A stretch of DNA of 64,000 bases from Arcicella rosea (GTDB lineage: Bacteria; Bacteroidota; Bacteroidia; Cytophagales; Spirosomataceae). The notes beneath the pieces were generated by a model. That model searched no databases and was not told where the DNA came from. It saw nothing but the letters and a program-made list of their open reading frames with translations. The stretch lies in NCBI RefSeq assembly GCF_040543805.1, contig NZ_JBEUMS010000018.1:97918-161917 (forward strand). Direction: 5' to 3'. Both the position numbers and the translations under genes were made by a program. Positions within the stretch are counted from its first letter, which is position 1, and each line of letters begins with the position of its first letter. Positions 17,421 to 25,930 of the stretch are shown piece by piece.

Positions 17421-17704
17421 TATTGCTACTTAGAAAAGAGAAATGCTTACTTGGAAAAGAAAATTTCCAACCCGCCTAAGAAATCTTGCTACTCATAAAA
17501 GATAAATGCTTACTTGGAAAAGAAATATTACTACTCAGAAAAGGGAAATGCTTACTTGGGAAAGAAATATTGCTACTTGGAAAAGAAAACTTCTAACCCA
17601 ACTAAGAAATCTTGCTTCCTGATTTAGGGATTTCGTTTCCCGACTGTGAGATTTTGCCTCCAGATTTAGGGATTTCGTTTCCCGTCCGAGAAATATTCCT
17701 TCCC
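17421..17704. repeat. 21-bp tandem array 1
   Basis: Thirteen consecutive units of exactly 21 bp plus a partial one. Types such as TATTGCTACTTAGAAAAGAG and AATGCTTACTTGGAAAAGAA mostly alternate, each with an A-tract at the same phase. The last four units diverge to a TTTAGGGATTTCGTTTCCCG type but keep the 21-bp register. Reading frames through it are broken by stops. It lies between the minus-strand Nudix gene's terminator and the OLD nuclease gene. Confidence 0.92.
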
Positions 17705-17741
17705 AAAAAAAAGAAAAGAAGCTGTATAAGAGCCTCTTTTC
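17702..17741 (-). terminator. Terminator of the Nudix gene
   Basis: Hairpin arms at 17731-17741 and 17713-17723 (one G-T pair), followed on the minus strand by an 8-T run. The stem overlaps the last bases of the gene's stop codon. The 21-bp array lies just beyond, so it is outside this transcript. Confidence 0.8.
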
Positions 17742-18325
17742 TAATCATTTAATAAGCCTTTCAACTGAACATACTGCAAAAGCATGATGGTTTTAGCGTC
17801 TCTTATCTCGCCTGTTTCTATCATGTCGAGGGCTTTTGCAAAGGGTAATTCTAATACTTCAATGTTTTCGTGTTCGCCTTCTACTCCGCCGCCTTCGCTT
17901 ACTTGTTGGCTTTTGTCGTACTCGGCTACAAAGAAATATAATATCTCAGTCACCGAACCGGGCGACATATACGCTTCATAAATTTTCTTTACTTCGGTAA
18001 TTCTAAAGCCAGTTTCTTCTTCGGTTTCTCTTTTGATGCAATCTTCGGCATTGTCTTGGTCGAGTAAACCTGCACAAGCCTCAATCAGCATGCCTGTCGG
18101 ATTTCCATTATGATAGGTCGGCATTCTAAATTGCTCGGTCAATATCACGGTTTTGTTGGCAACATTATACAATAAAATCACCGCACCATTGCCACGGTCG
18201 TAGGCTTCACGAGATTGTGTAATCCAAGAACCATCTTTTTGTTGGATGTCGAAAGTGATTTTTCGCAAAGTGTACCAATTGTTAGAAAGTACTTCGGTTT
18301 TGTTAATTTTGATGCTTGGCGTCAT
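17741..18325 (-). CDS. nudK: Nudix hydrolase, NudK-like (GDP-mannose/nucleoside diphosphate sugar pyrophosphatase)
   Basis: A 194-residue Nudix protein. The Nudix box is in the NudK form: AGLLDQDNAEDCIKRETEEETGF at about 84-106, with the REx2EExG core. It is preceded by a beta strand carrying VILTEQFRMPTYHN and followed by YEAYMSPGSVTEILYFFVAEY, both features of the GDP-mannose hydrolase NudK subgroup. The enzyme would split GDP-mannose or a related nucleotide sugar into GMP and sugar phosphate with Mg2+. It is divergent from the DeoR-type regulator gene; the two starts are only 56 bp apart and share a promoter region. Confidence 0.85.
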   Translation of the reverse strand: MTPSIKINKTEVLSNNWYTLRKITFDIQQKDGSWITQSREAYDRGNGAVILLYNVANKTVILTEQFRMPTYHNGNPTGMLIEACAGLLDQDNAEDCIKRETEEETGFRITEVKKIYEAYMSPGSVTEILYFFVAEYDKSQQVSEGGGVEGEHENIEVLELPFAKALDMIETGEIRDAKTIMLLQYVQLKGLLND

Positions 18326-18381
18326 TTTATGATTATATTTGATAATTATTGATTATTTTTGAACAAATTAATCATGTTTTT

Positions 18382-19128
18382 ATGAGTTTTCAAAATAGAA
18401 AGCAGATAATTCTAAAAATTTTAGAAGAAAAGGGAGAAGCCGAAGTAAAAGATTTTGCCCAAGCTTTAGATATTTCAGAGATTACCATCCGCAGAGATTT
18501 GCAACAAATGGCTACTGATGGCTTGTTGTTTCGCACGCATGGCGGAGCGATGAAATTGTCTTTGGCACAAATGCCTTTTACTTTTGCCAACAAAACGGCG
18601 GTGAATGCCAAAGAGAAAGATAAGATTTGTCAGTTGGCGGCACAGCAAATACAAGAGGGCGATATTATTTTGATGGACTGTGGCAGTACGGTATTTAGGA
18701 TGTGCCAGTTTATCAAAAACAAGCGGATAAAAGTAATTACCAATTCTTTGCCTGTTGTCTATGAATTGATGAACAGCCAAGTGTCTATTAACCTCATTGG
18801 TGGCGAAATTGACCAAGAACGCCAAGCAGTACACGGCAGAATTGCGGAGGAACATATTGCTCGCTATAAAGTGGATAAGGCTTTTTTGGGTGTGGATGGC
18901 ATTTCGCCTGAAAATGGATTAAGTGCTTTTGGCGAAGACGAAGCCAGTATTACTTTGGCAATGGCAAAGGCTTCGGCAAGAAACTATTTCCTTTGCGATG
19001 CCTCAAAACTGGGGAAAGACAAGTACTTGACTTTTGCTCCGATTACGTTGGTAGATGTTTTGATTACGAATGCTAGTATTGAAGATGTTAAAGTTTATCA
19101 GGATAAAGGAATAAGTATTTTGATTTGA
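18382..19128 (+). CDS. DeoR/GlpR-family transcriptional regulator
   Basis: A 248-residue repressor-type protein. The N-terminal DeoR helix-turn-helix is at residues about 3-58, with the signature ISEITIRRDLQQMATDGLLFRTHGGA. The C-terminal sugar-phosphate-sensor domain contains ILMDCGSTVFRM, VITNSLPVVYEL, NLIGGE and FLGVDGIS, all conserved. Start set at ATG 18382; the longer frame begins with a TTG at 18349. These regulators bind a phosphorylated sugar and repress catabolic operons. No such operon lies beside it; the divergent Nudix gene may be a target. Confidence 0.92.
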   Translation: MSFQNRKQIILKILEEKGEAEVKDFAQALDISEITIRRDLQQMATDGLLFRTHGGAMKLSLAQMPFTFANKTAVNAKEKDKICQLAAQQIQEGDIILMDCGSTVFRMCQFIKNKRIKVITNSLPVVYELMNSQVSINLIGGEIDQERQAVHGRIAEEHIARYKVDKAFLGVDGISPENGLSAFGEDEASITLAMAKASARNYFLCDASKLGKDKYLTFAPITLVDVLITNASIEDVKVYQDKGISILI

Positions 19129-19132
19129 AAAT

Positions 19133-19264
19133 CAGGTTTTGATTTGAAGATTTGGAAATTTGAAAATTTGAAGATGAGGTTTAATTTTTAAATTTTCAAA
19201 TCCTCAAATTTTCAAATTAGAGTAGAATCATTTTCAAATCTTCAAATCACCAAATTTTCAAATT
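19133..19264. repeat. Low-complexity word repeats (GAAAATTTG / CAAATTTTC)
   Basis: The gap between the DeoR and YigZ genes is composed of the words GATTTGAAGATTTG, AAATTTGAAAATTTG and their complements. The first half reads as the reverse complement of the second, so the RNA could form a long AU-rich hairpin. Confidence 0.7.
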
Positions 19265-19266
19265 AA

Positions 19267-19875
19267 TTGGAGGATACATATAAAACAATAAAAACACCTT
19301 CGGAAGGGCTTTTTAAAGATAAGGGTAGTAAATTTTTTGCCTTTGCTTATCCAATAGAACAAGAATCGGAAGTAAAGGCTTTGATAGAACCGCTTCGGAA
19401 AGAACATTTCAAGGCGGTGCATTTTTGTTATGCTTTTCGGTTGGGTTTGGATAGAACAAATTTCAGAGTAAACGACGATGGTGAACCTTCTGGTTCGGCT
19501 GGTCGCCCGATATTGAATGTACTTTTGTCGAAGGATATTACCAATATTTTGGTGGTGGTAGTGCGTTATTGGGGAGGTACTTTGTTAGGCGTTCCCGGTT
19601 TAATCAATGCTTATAAATCCGCCACAGAAGAAGCTTTGGTGGAGGCTGAGGTCATTGAAAAAACCATAAATGAAGTCTATCAAGTACAGTTTGAATACAT
19701 TCAAATGAATGATGTAATGAAAGTGGTAAAGGATTTTGATTTAAAAATCAAGAATCAACAATTTGATAATCAATGTACTATTGAAATAGATTTTCGTAAA
19801 TCGCTGGCGAATCAGATTTTAGGGAAATTAGAGAAAATAGAGGGGATTTTGGTAGAATATTTACGAACAGTATAA
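19267..19875 (+). CDS. YigZ/IMPACT-family protein
   Basis: A 202-residue UPF0029/IMPACT family protein. The N-terminal domain carries KDKGSKFFAFAYPI, HFCYAFRLG, NDDGEPSGSAGRPIL and VVVVRYWGGTLLGVPGL, the family's core. A small C-terminal DUF1949-like ferredoxin fold follows. Relatives regulate translation under stress in eukaryotes; the bacterial role is not settled. The start is a TTG at 19267 (sequence TTGGAGGATACATATAA). No ATG is available before the conserved region, and the resulting MEDTYKTI matches how the family begins, so TTG initiation is likely real. Confidence 0.9.
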   Translation: MEDTYKTIKTPSEGLFKDKGSKFFAFAYPIEQESEVKALIEPLRKEHFKAVHFCYAFRLGLDRTNFRVNDDGEPSGSAGRPILNVLLSKDITNILVVVVRYWGGTLLGVPGLINAYKSATEEALVEAEVIEKTINEVYQVQFEYIQMNDVMKVVKDFDLKIKNQQFDNQCTIEIDFRKSLANQILGKLEKIEGILVEYLRTV

Positions 19876-19916
19876 AAGCTTTATCGGGATTCAGCCCAAA
19901 AAGCAATAGAATGTTT

Positions 19917-19924
19917 TACCTTTG
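19917..19924 (+). promoter_or_regulatory. Bacteroidota-type -7 box for the RRM gene
   Basis: TACCTTTG matches the phylum's TAnnTTTG -7 motif and lies 22 bp before the ATG. A convincing -33 element was not seen. Confidence 0.45.
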
Positions 19925-19946
19925 TATTGAAATAAAATAACAAACA

Positions 19947-20291
19947 ATGGATATTTATGTAGGAAGTATTCCTTTCAAGTGGAAGGATGCAAGACTGAAA
20001 GAGATTTTTGAAGTATATGGTGAAGTAACTTCTGCCAAAATTGTGATTGATAAAATTACTCGTCAGAACAAAGGTTTTGCTTTTGTACAAATGCCTAATG
20101 ATGCAGAAGCTAAATTAGCGATTGAGTCATTGAATGGTGCAGAAATTGACGAAAGAAAAATTATAGTGAATGAATCTATTCCAAATAATGCTGGAAGTTT
20201 AGATAAAAACAAAAAGAAAAAGCCTTACACTAAGCCCGAAAATAAAGAGTGGAAACCTTTTAGAGGGAATAATAAGGGTAGGAGAGATTAG
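19947..20291 (+). CDS. RRM-domain RNA-binding protein
   Basis: A 114-residue protein with one RNA-recognition motif: RNP2 is IYVGSI at residues 3-8 and RNP1 is KGFAFVQM at about 47-54. A basic, disordered tail rich in Lys and Asn (about 80-114) follows. Short RRM proteins of this type are frequent in Bacteroidota, where Hfq is often lacking, and are thought to act as RNA chaperones or cold-response factors. It is monocistronic, with its own promoter box and a strong terminator. Confidence 0.92.
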   Translation: MDIYVGSIPFKWKDARLKEIFEVYGEVTSAKIVIDKITRQNKGFAFVQMPNDAEAKLAIESLNGAEIDERKIIVNESIPNNAGSLDKNKKKKPYTKPENKEWKPFRGNNKGRRD

Positions 20292-20295
20292 TTTG

Positions 20296-20329
20296 AAGCG
20301 GTCGAAATTAGATTTTCGACCGCTTTTTG
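20296..20329 (+). terminator. Rho-independent terminator after the RRM gene
   Basis: Perfect 12-bp arms at 20296-20307 and 20314-20325 with a T-run directly after. Confidence 0.88.
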
Positions 20330-20360
20330 ATTTTAATAGTCGGTGATGATTTATGCTTGT

Positions 20361-20900
20361 TTACTTGAAAATCAAACCGATGCCCCAACCTAAATCAGTG
20401 GCTGAACTGATTCCAAATGAAGGCCCTGCAACAATGCCTACGTGTGGACCAGGATATAATCTAAATTCAACAGAACCTGCTAAAATATTAAATTCTTCTG
20501 GCGAAGCAAAACTGTGAACCCAACCTATTCCTGGAACAATATCAATCATTTTAGATTGAAAAATCTGTGAAAAATGGAAGTTTAGACTAATGGCAGTATT
20601 GGCTACTGTTTCATAATGACTAAGTGTTTTTGTGTACGAATAATTATAATAATACGCTACTCGTGAACGACCAATTCCTAATCCTAAACCAAGATACTTG
20701 CTTAAACCAATTTCCATTCCTAAACTGTAAGGAACAAAATCTTTTTGAATACCAATTACAGGGATGAAATAGACTTTTCCGCCTCTAAATGAGTACTCTG
20801 CTTTTTGAAGTGCGGAAACTCTAGAAAGTGTGTCAGATTGAGCTAAAGTAGAAAATGCAAAAAACAATAAAGCGAAAAGGGTAATTAAGTTTTTTTTCAT
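20361..20900 (-). CDS. Exported beta-rich protein, probable outer-membrane barrel
   Basis: A 179-residue protein with a clear signal peptide (about 1-20, ending STLAQ). The mature part alternates polar and aromatic/hydrophobic residues with Gly-rich turns (LGLGLGIGRSR, GPHVGIVAGPSFGI) and ends in a strand terminating LIFK. This suits a small outer-membrane beta-barrel of about eight strands. No specific family recognised. It is co-directional with the phosphoribosyltransferase gene 76 bp upstream but need not be functionally linked. Confidence 0.7.
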   Translation of the reverse strand: MKKNLITLFALLFFAFSTLAQSDTLSRVSALQKAEYSFRGGKVYFIPVIGIQKDFVPYSLGMEIGLSKYLGLGLGIGRSRVAYYYNYSYTKTLSHYETVANTAISLNFHFSQIFQSKMIDIVPGIGWVHSFASPEEFNILAGSVEFRLYPGPHVGIVAGPSFGISSATDLGWGIGLIFK

Positions 20901-20976
20901 GATTGTTGTGTATGTTTATTTTGGATTTGCTAATTGTAGATTCTGAATTTATGGATTAAAAAAGAGAAAAGAATAA

Positions 20977-22350
20977 TTATTTACTGTACAGTTTGATTTG
21001 GTTGAAACCAATCTCTTTCAATATCTCTCCATTTTCAAATACTGTTTCCAAAATATCTTCTCCACTTTCATCAAGACTTTTGGTTTGATAAGTATTGTTT
21101 TCAAAGACTAATTTCATTCTCCCTTTTTTGCTTAATTTACCGTGATCGGTGATGGGGTCTTTAAAAACTTCTTGTTCTTTTCCATTAATGGTTGCCGAAC
21201 TGCATTTAAAAGCAAATTTTTGTGTATCACGGTTTACTTTCTGTAACAAAGCACCACCCATGCCAAAAGCTACATTGTCTGCACTCCAGCCATGATTTTT
21301 TAAATGGGCTAAAATTTCTCCGATGCTTTCATAATTCACGCCATCGCCTTGAATGATTCTGATATTTGGGTGCAATACTTTATAACCTTTTTGGTTAATG
21401 CTAAAACCAATCTTTTCGCCTAAAATTTCAGCAACTTTCAGAACTACATTTTTGGGTTCTCCACTATCTGGTCGAACCACTAAAGTGCCTTTTCTGGCTA
21501 AAATTTGTTCTTTTAATAATCCTCCCCACAGTTTTTCGCAAGCATTATAAATATCATAACTATCACTTACTACCGCTACCAAACCTTCTGGATATTGTGC
21601 CAACATATTTTCGTAAGCATCTACTTCATGCTCTTTTCCCCAACTGGTGATGGTACTATGTTCTGCCGCAGGAATGCTAAAACCAAACATATCATCTTCA
21701 TTTCCGTAATAATTCTGGATAAAAGTCAATGCAGCTACGGTATCCGTTCCCATAAAATTGATTAAATGAGCGGCTCCGCCAATACTTGCACTATCCACAC
21801 TACTTACGCCTCTGAAACCAAAATCATGTAGTTTGAAATCAATTGTACTTGGGTCGCCAGTTTCTTCAAGGTATGAAGCGATAAGTTTTTTTACTTCTCT
21901 ACTAATGGTTGCGACAGTACTTGGGTACCACAATTGTAATAATAATGTTTCTAGAAAGTTTGTCAGCCAAAAGCAATTTGGGTCGGTATTTTCTACCGTC
22001 ATCATTACATTGTGGGTTGGAATTACTTTTCCTTCCGGAACAGCTTTGATACGGATTGGTAATTTCCCAGCATGATTGTTCAGAATATATTCCCAACCTG
22101 CTTTGTTGAATAAAGTAGCATTACCAAAATGAGCTTCATACAATTTGGCAGCTTGGTCAATTTTTCTTTGCGTGATTACTTGTCCGACTAAAAATTCCTT
22201 CAATAAATATTGTAATCCAAAGAAAGTAATTTCCTCAAATTTCCCTCCACGGCTTTCGAAGTAGCTGTAAATTTGCGTTGTGCCTTCGGGATATTGTTTG
22301 TAATGACTTACTTTGTAACTATCGGTTAGTAAAATAATATTGTTTTCCAT
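20977..22350 (-). CDS. nadV: Nicotinamide phosphoribosyltransferase (NAMPT/NadV type)
   Basis: A 457-residue enzyme joining nicotinamide and PRPP to make NMN. It resembles animal NAMPT rather than the usual nicotinate enzyme: LLTDSYKVSHYKQYPEGTT at the start, YFESRGG, HDFGFRGVSS, GSDTVAA-like GTDTVAA, the AAEHSTITSWG loop with the catalytic His, VVSDSYDIYNACEKLWG, VVRPDSGEP and IIQGDGVNYESI phosphate-binding segments. It provides a one-step nicotinamide salvage route to NAD via NMN. No NMN adenylyltransferase gene lies adjacent. The 419-bp region upstream holds a repeat element. Confidence 0.92.
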   Translation of the reverse strand: MENNIILLTDSYKVSHYKQYPEGTTQIYSYFESRGGKFEEITFFGLQYLLKEFLVGQVITQRKIDQAAKLYEAHFGNATLFNKAGWEYILNNHAGKLPIRIKAVPEGKVIPTHNVMMTVENTDPNCFWLTNFLETLLLQLWYPSTVATISREVKKLIASYLEETGDPSTIDFKLHDFGFRGVSSVDSASIGGAAHLINFMGTDTVAALTFIQNYYGNEDDMFGFSIPAAEHSTITSWGKEHEVDAYENMLAQYPEGLVAVVSDSYDIYNACEKLWGGLLKEQILARKGTLVVRPDSGEPKNVVLKVAEILGEKIGFSINQKGYKVLHPNIRIIQGDGVNYESIGEILAHLKNHGWSADNVAFGMGGALLQKVNRDTQKFAFKCSSATINGKEQEVFKDPITDHGKLSKKGRMKLVFENNTYQTKSLDESGEDILETVFENGEILKEIGFNQIKLYSK

Positions 22351-22570
22351 CGTAAAATCTTGAATCCTTAAATATGATGCAATATGTTAAAATATTACGA
22401 AATCTATTCTTCCCAAATGAATATCTTGTAAATTGCAACATAAATATGCTTTGTCCGTTGGTAAATATCTTTAATCTTTGAAAAAAGTATATTTATTATC
22501 TAATGAAGAGTATGTTTAAATGATAAAAATGTCTAAAAGTCAGTGCATTACGATTTTCGTGTGTAAACCT

Positions 22571-22659
22571 TTCCGAAATTCTGCTGTTTGAGCGGAGCGA
22601 GTTTCGGAATTTCTTGATTTTCTTTTGTTACTTTTCTTGTATCAAGACAAGAAAAGTAA
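22571..22659. repeat. Hairpin element of the TGTTTGAGCGGAGCGAG type, copy 1
   Basis: Two stacked hairpins: TTCCGAAA (22571-22578) pairs with TTTCGGAA (22602-22609), and a perfect 12-bp stem TTACTTTTCTTG (22628-22639) pairs with 22648-22659. They share CTGTTTGAGCG-AGCGAG and the TATCAAGA loop with 62936-62995. This is the only notable content of the gap between nadV and the PASTA gene. Confidence 0.8.
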
Positions 22660-22769
22660 GCTAATGAGAATAGGTTTTTATTATTTATCACCAAACCAAA
22701 TAATTGTTTAAACATATTATAAACTAAACAATACTAACAGATAGACGTTAATATTTCCCTAAAAAATTA

Positions 22770-23540
22770 ATGATGAAAATTTCCACCAATTCAAAAAAAG
22801 ACGTTTATCTCCATGCTGCCATCATTACACTTTTGTTAATGGTGTTATTTTTTGGTTTTTTCTTCGTGTATTTGCCTTGGAGTACCAATCATGGCGATGC
22901 TATCACTGTTCCTAATTTAAAAGGATTAACAATGGAGGAAGCTGAAGACCTTTTGGACGAAAGAAATCTTGATTTTGAAGTAACAGATAGCACTTTCACG
23001 GCTGGCTTAAAACCACTTACGGTACTTTCGCAATATCCTTTAGAAAATTCTAAAGTAAAACAAGGAAGAAAAATTTATTTGACCATCAATACCGAAACGG
23101 CTCCAATGATTAAGTTGCCTAAACTTACGGAAATGTCTGTAAGAAGCGCTGAACAACAATTATTGGTTTCGGGTTTATTGAAACCAGATTTGGAGTATCA
23201 AAACGATAGCCGACAAAATGAAGTATTAGAAGTGAAGTTTGGAGGTACGAAAATCGAAGCAGGAGCGTTAATTGCAAAAGGCTCTAAAGTTACTTTGGTT
23301 GTTGGTAATGGAACAGATTCTGTTGAAATAGATGTACCTTGTGTCGTTGGGCAATTGTATGATGAAGCGCAAATCGTTATCAAAGGTTCTAGCTTACAAA
23401 TTGGTACAGTTATTTATGACCCAACTTCTACCGAACCAGCAGGAACAATTATCAAACAAAATCCTGAATGCGAAAACGGAAATAAAGTTCGTTCTGGAGA
23501 TATGATAGACCTTTGGGTTGCGGGTAATCCACCGAATTGA
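22770..23540 (+). CDS. Membrane-anchored triple-PASTA protein
   Basis: A 256-residue protein with a short cytoplasmic N-terminus, one membrane helix (about 14-36) and three PASTA domains (about 42-108, 110-180 and 182-252). Each opens with a pattern like VPNLKGLTMEEAEDLL and contains a V..Q.P....V..G. segment. PASTA domains bind peptidoglycan or muropeptides. The usual Ser/Thr kinase or penicillin-binding domain is absent, so it is a stand-alone PASTA anchor, a form common in Bacteroidota. It ends just before the T9SS protein gene and probably shares its transcript. Confidence 0.9.
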   Translation: MMKISTNSKKDVYLHAAIITLLLMVLFFGFFFVYLPWSTNHGDAITVPNLKGLTMEEAEDLLDERNLDFEVTDSTFTAGLKPLTVLSQYPLENSKVKQGRKIYLTINTETAPMIKLPKLTEMSVRSAEQQLLVSGLLKPDLEYQNDSRQNEVLEVKFGGTKIEAGALIAKGSKVTLVVGNGTDSVEIDVPCVVGQLYDEAQIVIKGSSLQIGTVIYDPTSTEPAGTIIKQNPECENGNKVRSGDMIDLWVAGNPPN

Positions 23541-23563
23541 TATTTTTACTTTTAAACGATTTC

Positions 23564-25543
23564 ATGAAAAAAATATCCTCTAATTTAATCAAATCAAAAA
23601 ATATAGTGTTGTGTGGTTTCACGCAACACTTCTTTATTTTTCTACTCTTCCTACTTATTCATCAGGTTTCGAATGCGCAGTTTTTAACAGTTCCTATTCA
23701 GCGAAATCAAGCAATATCCTTACAAAAAAGTCAAGCAAATAGTAGAATAAATGCTTTGACACTTCCTTTTTTTGACGATTTTTCAACGGCAAAAAATGGA
23801 CAAGCCATAGCTTCACTTTGGCAAACAAATGGAGGCGTTTTTGTGAATAATACTTTAGCCCTTAATCAACCAACAGTGAATGTAGCAACTTTTGATGGAC
23901 TACAAGCCAATGGTTTCCCTTATGATTTTACCAATCAATTGACGCAAGGAGCAACGGATACTTTAACGTCACTTCCCATCAATTTATCCGTTCATACTCC
24001 TGCCGATTCGTTATATTTTAGTTTTTTTTGGCAAGGAAAAGGTTTGGGTGAACAGCCAGATTTATCAGATTCGCTTCAATTACAATTTTTAACTAATGGC
24101 AATATTTGGAATACCGTTTGGGTTCAGAAAGGCGTAAATCTTCCCGTTAATTTTAGTCAAGTAATTTTGCCAATTCGTGCTAGTTTATACTTTCATGGAA
24201 ATTTTCAATTTCGTTTTCAGAGCTTCGGTAGAAAATCTGGGCAGTTTGATGTTTGGCATTTAGATTATGTTTGTTTGGCAAAAAAGAGTGATAATTCTGT
24301 GAATGGTTATATTTTAGGAAGTGTTCTGAATAACCAAACGAATAAATTTGAAAGAGTTTCTTATTTGAAAGACATTGCTTGTAGCGATAATATTGAACCA
24401 GTCTTGAAGCGTTATCGCTCGATGCCATTGGTTCAGTTTTTGGCTGGAAAACCTTCGCCATCTGCAGAAATTAATGATTCTACGGGCGTGAAAGTGAACA
24501 ATTTGTACAGTAATAATAACGACGTAAATATTTATTATTCTGTCAGAAATACCAATCTTTCAGCTGGAAACGATACTTTGCAAAAAGACCAAAGAGTAGG
24601 GCGAGATGCTTTGTCGGTTGGTGCTTCAAAAGTGTTTAAATTCAAAAATAATTTTGCAAGTAAAATTACTGGCGACAAAGCTTACTTAAATTTTAAATTC
24701 CTGTTGGGAACACAAGATGCTAGTAATATTTCTTTCAAAAACAGTATTCTTGCGCAAAACGATACGATTTCAACAACAGTAGCTTTAGATAATTTTTATG
24801 CTTACGACGACGGAACTGCTGAAACGGGCGCTTATCTAAAAAAAGGTTTTGGCAGAGTAGCCGTACAATTTGTCAATAATAAAGCCGATGTTGTCAAAGC
24901 AATTCGTATTAATCTTCAACCTTCATTAACAAGTATTGTTGGTAATGCCATTACCTTACAAGTAATTGGAAATGATAAAGGAAAACCGGGGCAAATCTTG
25001 AGAGGACTTTATACAAAAGTTCAGTATTCAGATGTTCAGAATGGTTTTATCGAATACGCAATCGACCCAGTTGCTGTTACAGATACTTTTTATGTTGGTT
25101 ATTTACAATTGACGGATGATGAACCAATCATTGTTGGTTTGGATAAAAATTCGCCTCAATTCACTAATAAGCATTTTTTCAATATCAGTAATTCGTGGAC
25201 GAACGTAGCCAATGCTGATACAAGTATTTATAAAGCAATCAGAGGAAGTATGATGATTCGCCCAGTGATGGGAGGGAAGCCTTTGGATGTTGTGTTGGAA
25301 AGTGAGACTGAAATTCAAGATAAAAACTTGATAGTTTCGCCAAATCCAAGCCCAGATATAATTCATTGGAACGATAGTTCTTTGAAAAATGTAGAAGTAT
25401 TAGATGTTTACGGTAGAAGTATTTTGAAAGAAAATGTTGACAGTCAGTCGATTAATTTACAGCATCTAAATTCAGGAATGTATCTTTTGCGACTTTCAAA
25501 TGAACGTAATACATTTGTCAGAAAAATATGGATTAGTCATTAA
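23564..25543 (+). CDS. T9SS-secreted protein with type A sorting domain
   Basis: A 659-residue secreted protein. The ATG at 23564 is used; the longer frame starts from a TTG overlapping the previous gene's end. It has an atypically long N-terminus before the hydrophobic signal segment (about 20-38, ending VSNAQF). The central region includes LPFFDDFSTAKNG and a beta-sandwich of about 150 residues that looks like a jelly-roll. The C-terminal 75 residues are a type A sorting domain (VSPNPSPDIIHW..., LKNVEVLDVYGRSIL, LNSGMYLLRL). It would be exported by the type IX system and attached to the surface. Function unknown. Confidence 0.88.
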   Translation: MKKISSNLIKSKNIVLCGFTQHFFIFLLFLLIHQVSNAQFLTVPIQRNQAISLQKSQANSRINALTLPFFDDFSTAKNGQAIASLWQTNGGVFVNNTLALNQPTVNVATFDGLQANGFPYDFTNQLTQGATDTLTSLPINLSVHTPADSLYFSFFWQGKGLGEQPDLSDSLQLQFLTNGNIWNTVWVQKGVNLPVNFSQVILPIRASLYFHGNFQFRFQSFGRKSGQFDVWHLDYVCLAKKSDNSVNGYILGSVLNNQTNKFERVSYLKDIACSDNIEPVLKRYRSMPLVQFLAGKPSPSAEINDSTGVKVNNLYSNNNDVNIYYSVRNTNLSAGNDTLQKDQRVGRDALSVGASKVFKFKNNFASKITGDKAYLNFKFLLGTQDASNISFKNSILAQNDTISTTVALDNFYAYDDGTAETGAYLKKGFGRVAVQFVNNKADVVKAIRINLQPSLTSIVGNAITLQVIGNDKGKPGQILRGLYTKVQYSDVQNGFIEYAIDPVAVTDTFYVGYLQLTDDEPIIVGLDKNSPQFTNKHFFNISNSWTNVANADTSIYKAIRGSMMIRPVMGGKPLDVVLESETEIQDKNLIVSPNPSPDIIHWNDSSLKNVEVLDVYGRSILKENVDSQSINLQHLNSGMYLLRLSNERNTFVRKIWISH

Positions 25544-25571
25544 TATTAACAATCAATAAAATACCAACACA

Positions 25572-25868
25572 ATGGATATTACTGTAGAAGAACTTAAAGA
25601 AAGAATTGACAAAGGTGAAAAATTCAATTTTCTTGATGTAAGAGAAGAATATGAATTTGATGAACAAAATCTTGGTGCAAAGTTGATTCCGTTGGGTGAA
25701 TTACCAGACCGTTTGGATGAAATTGAAGCTTGGAAAGAGGAAGAAGTAATTGTTCACTGTCGTTCAGGAGCACGTTCAGGCAAAGCGAAAGCATTTTTAA
25801 CAGCTCAAGGATATGCCAATGTACGTAATGTATTAGGCGGTATTTTAGCTTATAATGAATTAGACTAA
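25572..25868 (+). CDS. Rhodanese-like domain protein 1
   Basis: A 98-residue single rhodanese domain. The active loop is VHCRSGARSGKA with the sulfur-carrying Cys, preceded by FNFLDVREEYEFDEQNLGAKLIPLGEL. This is the GlpE/PspE-like size class. It can transfer sulfane sulfur to thiol acceptors, but many small rhodaneses act only as binding or sensor modules. A hairpin with a T-rich tail separates it from the second rhodanese gene. Confidence 0.92.
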   Translation: MDITVEELKERIDKGEKFNFLDVREEYEFDEQNLGAKLIPLGELPDRLDEIEAWKEEEVIVHCRSGARSGKAKAFLTAQGYANVRNVLGGILAYNELD

Positions 25869-25896
25869 TTGGGTTTCGCTTCAAAATAATTTTGGA

Positions 25897-25924
25897 TGGT
25901 CTGTCGGAAGGCAGACCACTTTTA
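25897..25924 (+). terminator. Hairpin between the two rhodanese genes
   Basis: 7-bp arms at 25897-25903 and 25912-25918 with an 8-nt loop, followed by CTTTTATTT. It is a possible terminator or attenuator 13 bp before the second rhodanese ATG. Confidence 0.6.
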
Positions 25925-25930
25925 TTTAAC

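Noticed and set aside
17421..17704. CRISPR array
   Set aside because: Units are contiguous with no spacers, 21 bp is too short, the repeats are not identical and no cas gene is present. The same holds for the arrays at 35299 and 52595.
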